Source: Arthrobacter luteolus NBRC 107841 (GTDB taxonomy: Bacteria; Actinomycetota; Actinomycetes; Actinomycetales; Micrococcaceae). Taken from it: a stretch of 64,000 nt of DNA. Where the stretch lies: contig NZ_BCQM01000004.1 in assembly GCF_001552075.1 (NCBI RefSeq), positions 1 to 64,000 on the forward strand. Direction: 5' to 3'. Position numbers and translations under genes: made by a program. The notes below the pieces were generated by a model that did no database searches, was not told where the DNA came from, and was given only the letters and a program-made list of their open reading frames with translations. Positions 34,114 to 42,691 of the stretch are shown here, piece after piece (positions within the stretch are counted from its first letter, which is position 1; every line of letters starts with the position of its first letter).

Positions 34114-34257
34114 ATGACAGCTTCCGTCCAATCACGAATGTTCGCCTTTATCCCGGGAAGCTCAACGATTGAACATTCCAGCGGCCCGGCCTACACAATC
34201 TCGGACATAGACGCTGACGAGAATCTTCCGCGTCGTCCAGAGGGGAACTCCCATTAG
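34114..34257 (+). CDS. Possible 47-residue leader ORF
   Basis: The frame from ATG 34114 to TAG 34255-34257 encodes MTASVQSRMFAFIPG and an acidic end DIDADENLPRRPEG. GGGTGAG precedes the ATG. Its stop overlaps the ATT that would start the next gene (ATTAG), which suggests translational coupling. No homology is recognised; it could be a chance ORF. Confidence 0.3.
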   Translation: MTASVQSRMFAFIPGSSTIEHSSGPAYTISDIDADENLPRRPEGNSH

Positions 34258-34723
34258 CCGGCCGTTCCGGACGCTCAGCGTTGCCGCCGCCGCCGTCGTC
34301 GTCGGTATGCCCGCTGTGGCAGGCTGCCAATCCATCTTCAGGGGCGAGCCGCCATGCCTGCCTCCTGAGTTCTCGGTGAGTCCTGCCAGCGCCCGGATTG
34401 GTGAGCAGGTCACCGTGTCGGCTTCTGACTCGGAGTGCAATCCCCGTTATGGGCAGGAGGCCAGCATCAAGATCACCGTCACGGACTCCACTGGCAATCA
34501 GGTCATCGACACGACAGCCCCAATGAACGACGCCGGTGGGTTCACCTACACGTTCAACGTTCCAGCCGACACCGCAGCGGGAGAAAGCTCCATCACGGCC
34601 TATCCACACGGCATCGACTGGTGCGACGACACCGGGCGGAACAACCGGGCACAAGCCGAAACCCATACCTTCACACTCGTATCCTGCGTCATGCCGCAGG
34701 AGAGCATCACGATCCTTCCCTAG
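34253..34723 (+). CDS. Secreted lipoprotein, start codon apparently ATT
   Basis: 156 residues if begun at ATT 34253. The first residues then read (M)SRPFRTLSVAAAAVVVG followed by MPAVAGCQS, a textbook lipoprotein signal with lipobox AVAGC. Beginning instead at the first ATG (34307) leaves only six residues before the lipid Cys, too few for export. No ATG, GTG or TTG exists in this frame between the stop at 34208 and 34307. AGAGGGG lies 8 nt before the ATT. The mature part is an Ig-like beta domain (FSVSPASARIGEQVTVSAS; GFTYTFNVPADTAAGE) of about 100 residues with three Cys. Either a rare ATT start or a start-lost pseudogene. Confidence 0.6.
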   Translation: MSRPFRTLSVAAAAVVVGMPAVAGCQSIFRGEPPCLPPEFSVSPASARIGEQVTVSASDSECNPRYGQEASIKITVTDSTGNQVIDTTAPMNDAGGFTYTFNVPADTAAGESSITAYPHGIDWCDDTGRNNRAQAETHTFTLVSCVMPQESITILP

Positions 34724-34904
34724 GACGGGAACGTGGCACCTAGGGCAGGAACGCACTGGGCAGCGAAGGAACTCACGGCTTTCGCGTGTCGTGAGGTGGT
34801 TGCTTGCTCGGCGTCGGCCGTGAACCGGCGGGCATCCGTCCGCCATGCCGGAGAGCGGATACGCTCTGGTAACGGGCCGACGGGGATTTATGGAGGGGGG
34901 AACG

Positions 34905-35117
34905 GTGTCTGGGGAAGCAGCGAAGCCACTGGGGGTAGCCGAGACTTTCTCGCGGCCACCGGGGGGTCTCCTTGGCGGTATCTGTCTGTCGGTAGCGCTC
35001 GCCTGTCTGATCCCGTTGAGCGACCATTCTGCTTTTGATGACGTGGGTTCTCGCTGGAAAGATCGCGGCCTTTCGTATAGCCCTGCAAGCGTGCAGTCCC
35101 TGGGAACTCGCCGATGA
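34905..35117 (+). CDS. Small membrane-anchored protein
   Basis: 70 residues from GTG 34905, which has GGAGGGGGG 4 nt upstream. One hydrophobic helix (GGLLGGICLSVALACLIPL) is followed by a polar tail. Its stop overlaps the ATG of the next gene by 4 bp (ATGA), supporting that both are real and co-translated. Not recognised. Confidence 0.55.
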   Translation: MSGEAAKPLGVAETFSRPPGGLLGGICLSVALACLIPLSDHSAFDDVGSRWKDRGLSYSPASVQSLGTRR

Positions 35118-35515
35118 AGGACGACCAGGCCTGCTTTAGAACTCGTCAACGACGAAGGCGCGCCGTGAAGCTCGCTATCGGTCTACTTCTCGCTGCCTGG
35201 GTGGGATCGGTTGCCTTCAGCGCTGTAAATGAAGGTGCCGTTCCTCCCGTCTCGGAGTTCGGGACTATTCCAGCGCCCAGCCGGGCAGGAGAAATTTCAC
35301 AATTCTGTGGCTCGGGAGGCTGCTGGTGGGAAATGGACGTTGAAATCGAATCCCCGCAGACTGCAAGGTCTTTAGTTGCCGATCTGGAGCTGGCATCGGA
35401 ACGTTGTGAGCCGGTGAACCTATGGACGTTGCGCAAGACATGCATTGGCCGCGCTGAAGGCAAAGGGGGTCTTAGGATCTATCTGCGGTCTGACTTCTTG
35501 CTTTCCAAGTATTAG
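35114..35515 (+). CDS. Membrane-anchored unknown protein
   Basis: 133 residues. An N-terminal Arg-rich stretch (RTRQRRRRAVK) leads into one helix (LAIGLLLAAWVGSVAFSAV), then an outside domain of about 95 residues with four Cys (QFCGSGGCWWEMDVEI; ERCEPVNLW; KTCIGRAEGK). Overlaps the preceding gene by ATGA. Family not recognised. Confidence 0.6.
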   Translation: MKDDQACFRTRQRRRRAVKLAIGLLLAAWVGSVAFSAVNEGAVPPVSEFGTIPAPSRAGEISQFCGSGGCWWEMDVEIESPQTARSLVADLELASERCEPVNLWTLRKTCIGRAEGKGGLRIYLRSDFLLSKY

Positions 35516-35536
35516 ACGATTCCCGTCTCCGCGCGT

Positions 35537-35899
35537 TCACGGGGAGTTTGGGACATCCTGTCCATCGGTCAGCGTGCAATTCGAACCATCCACGATTAGC
35601 CCCATTGAAGGTTGATCCGGAGTGAGTTCAGCCTCAACCGTGCACAGAGGGTCCGCGCTGATGGATACCCACCCCAAGGGAATATCTGTGTGTGAGAAGC
35701 TGTCGCCACCACGCATAGCCTCTGAGAAAATCAGAGCGCCGTCCGGTCCGACGACGCGGACCTCATACTTGCCGCCCTGTACGGCGGGCACAGTGGGTCG
35801 AAACTCAACAGCGATGCTTCCGGGTTCGAGCCCCGGTGTGCAGCCACTCAAGAAGCCGGTAGCGACAAGTGAGACGAAGCAGGCTGCTAAGCGTTTAAT
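35537..35899 (-). CDS. Small lipoprotein, start codon apparently ATT
   Basis: 120 residues if begun at ATT 35899: (M)KRLAACFVSLVATGFLSGC is a perfect lipoprotein signal with lipobox LSGC. The only canonical start in frame is TTG 35851, three codons before the lipid Cys, far too late. The upstream in-frame stop TGA is four codons before the ATT. GAGG lies 7 nt before it. The mature 100 residues form a beta-rich domain (YEVRVVGPDGALIFSEAM). Second ATT case within 2 kb. Confidence 0.6.
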   Translation of the reverse strand: MKRLAACFVSLVATGFLSGCTPGLEPGSIAVEFRPTVPAVQGGKYEVRVVGPDGALIFSEAMRGGDSFSHTDIPLGWVSISADPLCTVEAELTPDQPSMGLIVDGSNCTLTDGQDVPNSP

Positions 35900-36217
35900 C
35901 TCCGTGCCTCAATTTCCAGTAGTGGCTGCATGTTGGCCAGATCGCGAGCTCTTTCGCTCCGATGGGATGCCATTCTGCCTGGCAGCAGCATGCAAAGCAG
36001 CTTAGTGCCCCGGTGGAGGATCGGCTGACAGGCAGTCCCATGGAGCCGGACAAGCAGGCATGAGGAGGTCGGCTTGGGGCTGATTTGGCCATGTCAGACG
36101 ACCCCGCCCGTCGAGTCATCCGCTTGTGCCCTGACTACGGGCACCGGTGGCCACTTTGGGAGAACAGCACCCCCGGCCACCCGAGACGACGAGTAACTGC
36201 CCCGACGCCCGCTGGCT
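35900..36217. other. Gap without a supportable gene
   Basis: 318 bp. Short frames only. I see no domain, tRNA or clear hairpin. Confidence 0.45.
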
Positions 36218-37144
36218 TCACGCCGGATCAGTCCGGCCGTAGCCGCCGAGTTTCTCCACCGCGAAGTCCAGAAGGGCCGAAGCGCGCGGCGTGAGATTCA
36301 TATCCTCAGGCCAGATCCCAACTACGTGCGAGACCGTGACGGGTGGGTCGAGAGGCCGCCGAACCACCGGCCGGCCCTCGGTGCTCATCGGGAGCCTGTT
36401 GGGCCGTGACATAAGCAGACCATAGCCCACGCCGCGGCCCACCAGCGCCTCGACGAGGTTGGTCTGGCTGACCCGGGTTTCGATCCTGGGAACAAGACCG
36501 AGCGCGGTGAAGGCATCGATGACGTTGACGGTGCCGGGTGTCGCTACATATTGGATGTAGGGCTCGCCCGCGAGATCCGCGAGGTCGACGGTGCTGGCCG
36601 AAGCGAGCGGATGGTCCGGATGCAGATGAACCTCCAGTTCCGTCGCGTAGATCTTGCGGCGGCGGTACCCAAGCGGCAAGGACACGTTGTAGACGAGGGC
36701 CACGTCGAGATGCCCCGACTGAAGCGCGGAGAGCAGCTCTTCGTTGGTGCCCACCATGATCTCCATCTGCACTCCTGGATGCCTCCTGGGGAAGCCCTCA
36801 AGAAGTTCCGGAATTACATTCGTGGCGAAACTCGAATAACAGCCGAGCTTCACCGGACCACGCAGCTCCTCGGTCCGGCGGGCACCCAGGACGAGCTCCT
36901 GCGTCTCGGAGATGATCCTGCGTGCCTGCTTCGCGAACTGCTGGCCGGCCGGAGTCAGGGTGAGCCCCCGGGCCTTACGGCGCACGCACAGCTGCACCCC
37001 AACAGCATTCTCAAGGGAGGTGACCGCCTGCGACAGCGCGGACTCCGAGATGTGCAGGTGGGCCGCCGCCGCGCTGAGGGTGGCGAAGTTCGGCAAAGCG
37101 GCGAACAGCTCAAGCTGCCGCAGGCTCACATCCGTCATGACCAC
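36218..37144 (-). CDS. LysR-family transcriptional regulator
   Basis: 308 residues. The N-terminal winged helix reads SLRQLELFAALPNFATLSAAAAHLHISESALSQAVTSLE (residues 6-44), followed by the linker helix and the two-lobe periplasmic-binding-like effector domain from about 95 (VKLGCYSSFATNVIPELLEGF). It is divergent from the transporter-monooxygenase operon at 37293 with 148 bp between starts, the classical arrangement for control of that operon in response to an aromatic acid or similar inducer. The intergenic region is AT-rich (TTACATCCCCACATTACTG), fitting a LysR operator. Confidence 0.93.
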   Translation of the reverse strand: MVMTDVSLRQLELFAALPNFATLSAAAAHLHISESALSQAVTSLENAVGVQLCVRRKARGLTLTPAGQQFAKQARRIISETQELVLGARRTEELRGPVKLGCYSSFATNVIPELLEGFPRRHPGVQMEIMVGTNEELLSALQSGHLDVALVYNVSLPLGYRRRKIYATELEVHLHPDHPLASASTVDLADLAGEPYIQYVATPGTVNVIDAFTALGLVPRIETRVSQTNLVEALVGRGVGYGLLMSRPNRLPMSTEGRPVVRRPLDPPVTVSHVVGIWPEDMNLTPRASALLDFAVEKLGGYGRTDPA

Positions 37145-37292
37145 CCTCCTCTACGAAACCATCTTCTTCGACAAAACCGAATTACATCCCCACATTACTG
37201 TGATTTACACGCAGAGATAGGCACCACAACATTGAAGGAACAGCTTCCCGAGCCCCTCCCCTGAGAGGGCGACAAAGACGTTAGGGACAAGA

Positions 37293-38672
37293 ATGACCTC
37301 CTCCGCACCCACCCAAAACCGCACCTCCCAGCGGCGAATCGCGTTCGCTACGATCATCGGCACCACCATCGAGTGGTACGACTTCTTCATCTACGCGACG
37401 ACAGCAGGCCTCGTGTTCGCGCAGCTCTTCTTCCAGCCTGCCGGCGAGGAGATCGGCGTGCTGCTCTCCTTCGCCACGGTCGGCATCTCCTTCCTCTTCC
37501 GCCCGCTTGGTGCCTTCCTCGCCGGCCACTTCGGTGATGTCCTCGGCCGCCGCGCGATGCTCGTCCTCACGCTCGTGCTGATGGGCGTTGCGACGACGCT
37601 CATCGGCCTGCTGCCCACCTACGCCCAGATCGGCATCGCCGCGCCGATCCTCCTGCTCCTCCTCCGCATCCTGCAGGGTCTCTCCGCCGGCGGCGAGTGG
37701 GGCGGAGCGGTGCTGATGGCAGTCGAGCATGCCCCCGCGGACCGCCGCGGCCGCGCCGGCTCCTGGCCGCAGCTCGGCGTTCCTCTAGGCTTCCTTCTCG
37801 CATCGGGAATGACGGCCCTCATGACCGGCGTCATCTCTCCGGGCGATGCCTACCTCGAGTGGGGCTGGCGGGTGCCGTTCCTCGTGAGCATCGTGCTTAT
37901 CCTTGTGGGCTTCGTGATCCGCCGATCGGTCGAGGAGAGCCCGGTATTCACCGATCTCGCCAAACGGGGCAAGCAGAAGCAGGTTCCTGTCGTGACGCTG
38001 TTCAAGCGGCACTGGTACCTCGTGATCCTCGCCGCGCTGGTGTTCGCAGGCAACGGCACGCTCGGCTACATGACTACGGGCGGGTTCCTCAACCGATACG
38101 CCATCAACGTGCAGAGCCTCGACACCACCTCGGTGCTCCTGGCGGCATCAACCGGAGCCGCGGTGTGGTTCTTCTCGACCCTCATCGCCGGCTACCTGTC
38201 GGATGTGATCGGCAGGCGCAGCACGTTCCTCATCGGCTTCGCGCTGCAGGCCGCCGTCGTCTTCCCGGTCTTCTGGCTCGTCGACCACGGCGGACTGCCC
38301 GGGCTCTACACCGGGCTCGTCCTCATCTCGACCAGCCTTGGCCTCACCTACGGCCCGCTGGCCGCGTGGTACTCGGAGATCTTCCCCGCGTCGATCCGCT
38401 TCTCCGGCGTCTCCATCACCTACGCGATCGGCGCGGTCCTCGGTGGAGCTTTCGCCCCTCTGATCGCGCAGATGCTGCTTGAGGCCACGGGCACGACGGC
38501 GGCCGTCTCCGGTTACCTTCTCACCGCCTCCCTCCTCGGTGGCATTGCAACCCTCTGCCTGCGGGACCGCTCCGGCATCCCGCTTGGTTCCGAGCACGAG
38601 GCCGAGCAGGCGAGCGGAGCCACGATGTTCACTCCGCGCGCGGCCGCCAAGGAGTTCGCCGGAAAACGATAG
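37293..38672 (+). CDS. MFS transporter, metabolite:H+ symporter (MHS/ShiA-ProP-like)
   Basis: 459 residues with twelve helices. The MHS start RRIAFATIIGTTIEWYDFFIYATTAGLVF is followed by FRPLGAFLAGHFGDVLGRRAMLVLTL, carrying the MFS G-x3-D-x2-GRR motif, then RILQGLSAGGEWGGAVLMAVEH, and in the second half SDVIGRRSTFLIG. Such transporters import organic acids or compatible solutes. First gene of an operon with the monooxygenase 39 bp downstream, so it probably imports that enzyme's substrate. Confidence 0.92.
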   Translation: MTSSAPTQNRTSQRRIAFATIIGTTIEWYDFFIYATTAGLVFAQLFFQPAGEEIGVLLSFATVGISFLFRPLGAFLAGHFGDVLGRRAMLVLTLVLMGVATTLIGLLPTYAQIGIAAPILLLLLRILQGLSAGGEWGGAVLMAVEHAPADRRGRAGSWPQLGVPLGFLLASGMTALMTGVISPGDAYLEWGWRVPFLVSIVLILVGFVIRRSVEESPVFTDLAKRGKQKQVPVVTLFKRHWYLVILAALVFAGNGTLGYMTTGGFLNRYAINVQSLDTTSVLLAASTGAAVWFFSTLIAGYLSDVIGRRSTFLIGFALQAAVVFPVFWLVDHGGLPGLYTGLVLISTSLGLTYGPLAAWYSEIFPASIRFSGVSITYAIGAVLGGAFAPLIAQMLLEATGTTAAVSGYLLTASLLGGIATLCLRDRSGIPLGSEHEAEQASGATMFTPRAAAKEFAGKR

Positions 38673-38711
38673 GGAATCACAAGTGTTTAGCAGTACAGAC
38701 AGGGAGAAATA

Positions 38712-39932
38712 ATGGTTAGTTCCACCACCAGAATCGCGGTTATCGGCGGAGGGATGGGCGGACTCACCGCCGCGATCGCCCTGACCCGGATAGCCGGCGT
38801 CCAGGTCACGGTGTTCGAGCAGGCCAGCAAGCTGGGCGAGGTGGGTGCAGGCGTCACGGTGGCACCGAACGCCCAGCGCGTGCTGGAAACACTCGGCATC
38901 CTGGAACAGGTCAAACGTGCCGGCGCGGTACCCGACGGGCACGGCATTTACCAGGATGCCCTGGGCAATCTGGTCACCGACGCGGCCTGGGAAGATTCGG
39001 GGCAGCGATACCGCAACATCGGAATGTACCGGCCGGACCTCATCAACGTCCTGGCTCGGGAAGTCGATCCCGAAACCATCCGCCTCAACCAGCGAATCGC
39101 GTCCGTCCAGGCGCTGGATTCCGGTGTCCGCATCGATTTCGAGAACGGAGCATCCGAGGATTTCGACGCCGTCGTCGGTGCGGACGGTATCCACTCGGTG
39201 GTGCGGAAATCCGTGCTGCAATTCCCGGAGCCGGTTTACTCCGGATATATCGTCTACCGCGGAGTCGTTGATACGTCTCTGCTCCCCGACGACTGGCGCA
39301 TGATCAGCCAGGTCTGGATGGGCAACCAGAGGCACTTCATGTGCTATCCGCTGCAGAACCGGAAGCTGTTCAACTTCGTGGCAGGCGTCCCCAGTGACCG
39401 GCCGCTCAACGGGCCCTGGTCCGGGCCGGCAGCGGTGAGTGAGCTCGCCGCCGAGTTCGCGGGGGAGGGCTGGGACCCGTTGCTGCACCGCTTCATCGAG
39501 GCTGTTGAGAAGACCTTCTGGTGGGGCCTGTTTGATCACGAACCCCTCACCAACTGGTCACGGGGGCCGATCACGCTCCTCGGCGACGCAGCGCACACCA
39601 TGCTGCCGCACCAGGGACAAGGCGTGAACCAGGCGATCGAGGACAGCATGGCGCTGGCCATCTTCCTCAACGCCGCGGACAGCCCTGCCGATATCCCCGA
39701 AGCGTTCCGGCGCTACACCTCGGTCCGGATGCAGCGCACCGCGATCCTGCAGCACGGTTCCCGGCGGGCCGGGGCCATGTTCGATGCGCAGTATGAATTC
39801 GCGGACCTCAAAAAGCGCGACGCCGATCTGCGGGTCGGACGGGATTTCCGCCGAAGCGCGGTGTTCGACTACGACGCGCAGAAAGTCGCCGAGAAGGCAC
39901 TCACACGATTCAGGAAGGTGCAGTTCGCATGA
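38712..39932 (+). CDS. FAD-dependent monooxygenase (salicylate / 3-hydroxybenzoate hydroxylase type)
   Basis: 406 residues. The FAD site IAVIGGGMGGLTAAIALTR is at 7-25, the second site GADGIHSVVRK near 156, and the GD motif LLGDAAHTMLPHQGQGVNQAIEDS near 290. These define class A flavoprotein aromatic hydroxylases. The closest relatives by eye are salicylate 1-hydroxylase and 3-hydroxybenzoate 6-hydroxylase. It should hydroxylate an aromatic acid using NAD(P)H and oxygen. Ends with ATGA overlap with the next gene. Ring-cleavage genes are not in the window. Confidence 0.9.
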   Translation: MVSSTTRIAVIGGGMGGLTAAIALTRIAGVQVTVFEQASKLGEVGAGVTVAPNAQRVLETLGILEQVKRAGAVPDGHGIYQDALGNLVTDAAWEDSGQRYRNIGMYRPDLINVLAREVDPETIRLNQRIASVQALDSGVRIDFENGASEDFDAVVGADGIHSVVRKSVLQFPEPVYSGYIVYRGVVDTSLLPDDWRMISQVWMGNQRHFMCYPLQNRKLFNFVAGVPSDRPLNGPWSGPAAVSELAAEFAGEGWDPLLHRFIEAVEKTFWWGLFDHEPLTNWSRGPITLLGDAAHTMLPHQGQGVNQAIEDSMALAIFLNAADSPADIPEAFRRYTSVRMQRTAILQHGSRRAGAMFDAQYEFADLKKRDADLRVGRDFRRSAVFDYDAQKVAEKALTRFRKVQFA

Positions 39933-40549
39933 GAACCATCAGCATCATCGGCAGCGGCAAGATGAGCGCGGCGATTGCCGAAGTCGCAGCGCGGGCCGGG
40001 GCGGATATCCAGATCGTTCGGCGCAGTACATCGAGCTCCTCCGGGGACCGGCCGGATGCCACCTACAGCAGCATGGGTGAGGAGCTCACCGGAGACCTGG
40101 TGGTGTTCGCGGTGCCGTACAACGCCTACCCGAGCATCCTGGAGCACTACCGAGAGCGGCTCAGCGGCAAGGTGGTCATCGATATCAGCAACCCCATCGA
40201 CTTCACCACCTACGACGAGCTGAAGTCACCGGCTGACTCCTCCACCGCCGCCGAGCTCGCCAAACAGCTGCCCGCAGACGCCGCCGTCGTAAAAGCCTTC
40301 AACGTCAACCTCGGCGACACGCTCACCAGCGGCACAAACGGCACTACGACGACGACGGTCCTGTTCGCCGGCGACTACGCGGACGCGAAAATCGCCGTAG
40401 CGGACCTTATTAACGCGTCAGGGATGCGCGCGGTGGACGCCGGCCCCCTGTCGCGCGCGAGGGAACTCGAGGCGATGGGTTTCCTGCAGATCGTGCTGGC
40501 CGCACTCGGGAAGACCCGGAATGAATCGGGGTTCACCCTGCTGCAGTGA
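39929..40549 (+). CDS. NADPH-dependent F420 reductase-like protein
   Basis: 206 residues. The start TISIIGSGKMSAAIAEVAARAGAD is a Rossmann fold with GxGxMxxAIA; FAVPYNAYPSIL and KVVIDISNPIDFTTYDEL are typical of the F420-reductase-like family, as is KAFNVNLGDTL. It may bind NADPH and reduce or recycle a flavin cofactor. Its ATG overlaps the monooxygenase stop, so it is probably the reductase partner or a downstream processing enzyme. Confidence 0.82.
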   Translation: MRTISIIGSGKMSAAIAEVAARAGADIQIVRRSTSSSSGDRPDATYSSMGEELTGDLVVFAVPYNAYPSILEHYRERLSGKVVIDISNPIDFTTYDELKSPADSSTAAELAKQLPADAAVVKAFNVNLGDTLTSGTNGTTTTTVLFAGDYADAKIAVADLINASGMRAVDAGPLSRARELEAMGFLQIVLAALGKTRNESGFTLLQ

Positions 40550-40702
40550 GCAGAGGGTGGTGGTTCCCGGGCGTCTGCGGTTGCCGGCAACGCGCAGATA
40601 ACGGGTCTCCCGCGGACAGTTGTTGCTGCTGCACGGCAATGACTGTCCGTGGCCGCCATCCAACGCCTGTACCGTGGCCCGACACAGCAGTACGCTCCTG
40701 AC

Positions 40703-41209
40703 ATGACAACTCCGGATAGGGGCCGCCCGCTAACCGTGCGCATGTTCCCGGACTACGCCGGGACAGTGCTCTGGTTCGGCAACCCCATCAGATATGAGGA
40801 CTCGGGACTGGCTCAGGACCTCATCCGAGCCCTCCGGTCATGGGAAGACTCCTATTACCAGTCCCTGACTCCGGACATTGACTGGGTGTCCGCGGAAGCG
40901 GCCCATCGGTTCACAGCTGAGGGTAATCGGCTGGCAAGGCAGGTCGCGGACGAACTGGGCGAGGGCTTCGAAATCAGCTTCGCCTCCTACGAGGACGGCG
41001 TGCCTGCCCGGTTGTTCCACTCGTCCGGTGCCGCACCCAACGCCAATGCAGTGGCGGCGTTCAACGCTCTGGCTAACGCCCCGCAGGCAGGTGGGCAAGC
41101 TTCCTACCTGGCCCGAGAAGAGATGGAGCAGTCCGGGGGCTCTGGCTGGTATGCGTATGCTCCGCTGGCGGACACATCTTTCGGGCCACCGGAGACTGGA
41201 AAAGAGTAA
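40703..41209 (+). CDS. Unknown cytoplasmic protein
   Basis: 168 residues from ATG 40703. It begins MTTPDRGRPLTVRMFPDY and contains LWFGNPIRYEDSGLAQDLIRAL and a long helix ARQVADELGEGFEI. No signal or transmembrane segment and no family recognised. An open frame back to 40649 adds nothing convincing. Confidence 0.55.
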   Translation: MTTPDRGRPLTVRMFPDYAGTVLWFGNPIRYEDSGLAQDLIRALRSWEDSYYQSLTPDIDWVSAEAAHRFTAEGNRLARQVADELGEGFEISFASYEDGVPARLFHSSGAAPNANAVAAFNALANAPQAGGQASYLAREEMEQSGGSGWYAYAPLADTSFGPPETGKE

Positions 41210-41276
41210 AGGGCCCTGAGATTAGTTCAAGCCCCGGCCTGGTCCCTTCCCAGCAAAGCACCTGTAGCCTCAGAGC

Positions 41277-41672
41277 ATGCTAGTGCCAGCAATTATCATC
41301 ATCACGGCTGCTCTGGTCTTCTACACAATTGGTGTGTGGTCGGAGCACCGGCAGCGCGTCCTGAAGTGGTGGCATGCTGGATTTTTTGCCCTGGGCCTCA
41401 TCTGCGATGCCACTGGCACCTATCTCATGTCCCAGCTTGCGCAATCGGGCGACGTCAATTCCGGCGGGACCGGAGCGGGGCTCAACGCCATCATGGCCGT
41501 TACCGGTGCCATTGCTTTGCTCCTGATGGTGTTCCACCTCGCCTGGGCGGTCATCGTGCTGGTCCGCAACCGCGAGGCGGAGAAGGAGCGTTTCCACAAG
41601 TTTTCCCTCATCGTCTGGGGGATATGGCTGGTTCCCTACGTAACAGGGGCCCTCGGCACCAGCCTAAGCTGA
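41277..41672 (+). CDS. TIGR03987/HsmA-type membrane protein
   Basis: 131 residues with four hydrophobic helices. The family pattern is visible: FYTIGVWSEHRQRVLKWWHAGFFALGLICDATGTYLM, then NAIMAVTGAIALLLMVFHLAWAVIVL and HKFSLIVWGIWLVPYVTGAL. Members are small integral membrane proteins of unknown role, possibly haem-related because of the conserved His. Single gene. Confidence 0.82.
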   Translation: MLVPAIIIITAALVFYTIGVWSEHRQRVLKWWHAGFFALGLICDATGTYLMSQLAQSGDVNSGGTGAGLNAIMAVTGAIALLLMVFHLAWAVIVLVRNREAEKERFHKFSLIVWGIWLVPYVTGALGTSLS

Positions 41673-41910
41673 TCCAGGACTCCGCACGGTCCCGGATGCC
41701 CCGAAGCATCCGCTCGGTCGTGGCCAAGCTGACCATCTCGACTGGCTCCACAAGGGCCCCGGCGAAAGACCAGGTGAAGTCGTAAGGGGCGCCGGCGTCC
41801 GAGCTGTCGCAGGCTTGGTGCCTTCAAACCGGTGGTACAAAGGGCAGCGTTCATTCGACGTTATGATCAAGCAGCTCCGTTTGGACTGCGAACAACATTG
41901 GGGGAAAGTC

Positions 41911-42102
41911 ATGGATGCTGGCTGGCTAAACTTCGTCATCCTTTCGGTCGGTTTTACCACCGTCTTCTTCTACGTCCTTTACCTGGTTATTAGAGGCGCG
42001 GTCCGTGACGGTATTGCCCTAGCTGATGAACGAAGGACGGCACGCGAAAGCGCGTTGAGCGCCAGTGGTCCCGGCGCGCTGAATGACCGCAGTTCCCCAT
42101 GA
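41911..42102 (+). CDS. Small membrane protein
   Basis: 63 residues from ATG 41911, which has GGGGGAAA 5 nt upstream. One helix (NFVILSVGFTTVFFYVLYLVI) is followed by a charged amphipathic tail (ALADERRTARESAL). Not recognised. Confidence 0.5.
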   Translation: MDAGWLNFVILSVGFTTVFFYVLYLVIRGAVRDGIALADERRTARESALSASGPGALNDRSSP

Positions 42103-42132
42103 GTGAGCGAGGAACAGAATCAGTCGATGAAA

Positions 42133-42444
42133 TCAGCGAGAGCTAACGGCAGAATCCCTGTTCGTTGCTGCATCGCTTCCTTCCGCAGAACGGATCACCA
42201 GTGAAGCCGTGACCAAGGTGACCGAAAGCAGCGCGCACGCCACCAACAAGATCAGGTAGGTCAGCGATACCAGCACGGCTATGGGGGCTGAATCCCAGAC
42301 CCCGGGACGCAGCACAAAGCTCAGGCTGTCGCCAAGGCCGAAGTTCCGATTGATGAAGGGACCCAGAGCGATCAGGACGACGGCGGCCAGGCCGAGCCGG
42401 GTTCCGAACCTCATCGTTGATCTGGCCAGAGCTGTGCCGGACAT
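42133..42444 (-). CDS. Small three-helix membrane protein
   Basis: 103 residues with hydrophobic helices at about 17-32 (LGLAAVVLIALGPFI), 55-75 (VLVSLTYLILLVACALLSV) and a shorter one between. Unknown family. Lies convergent to the preceding small membrane gene. Confidence 0.5.
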   Translation of the reverse strand: MSGTALARSTMRFGTRLGLAAVVLIALGPFINRNFGLGDSLSFVLRPGVWDSAPIAVLVSLTYLILLVACALLSVTLVTASLVIRSAEGSDAATNRDSAVSSR

Positions 42445-42691
42445 CTTGCTCCCAGGGGCTGGTCGGTGGGCTCATCCCAAAGATCTGCAATTGCTTGGCC
42501 CTGAGTATGGGCGAAACCGGCAGCGGTATCAACACTTTGCGGGAACCAGATTCACCAATTAGCCAGCTGCTATGGAACTTCCCCTCGTTCCGTGCTCCAC
42601 TATTTTCACGGCCCGAGCGATGTGATGATCGTGAAGCCCACCCCCTCGGACCGCCGGTTTGGAAATCCGGCCCGATCCGAAGGAGACGACA

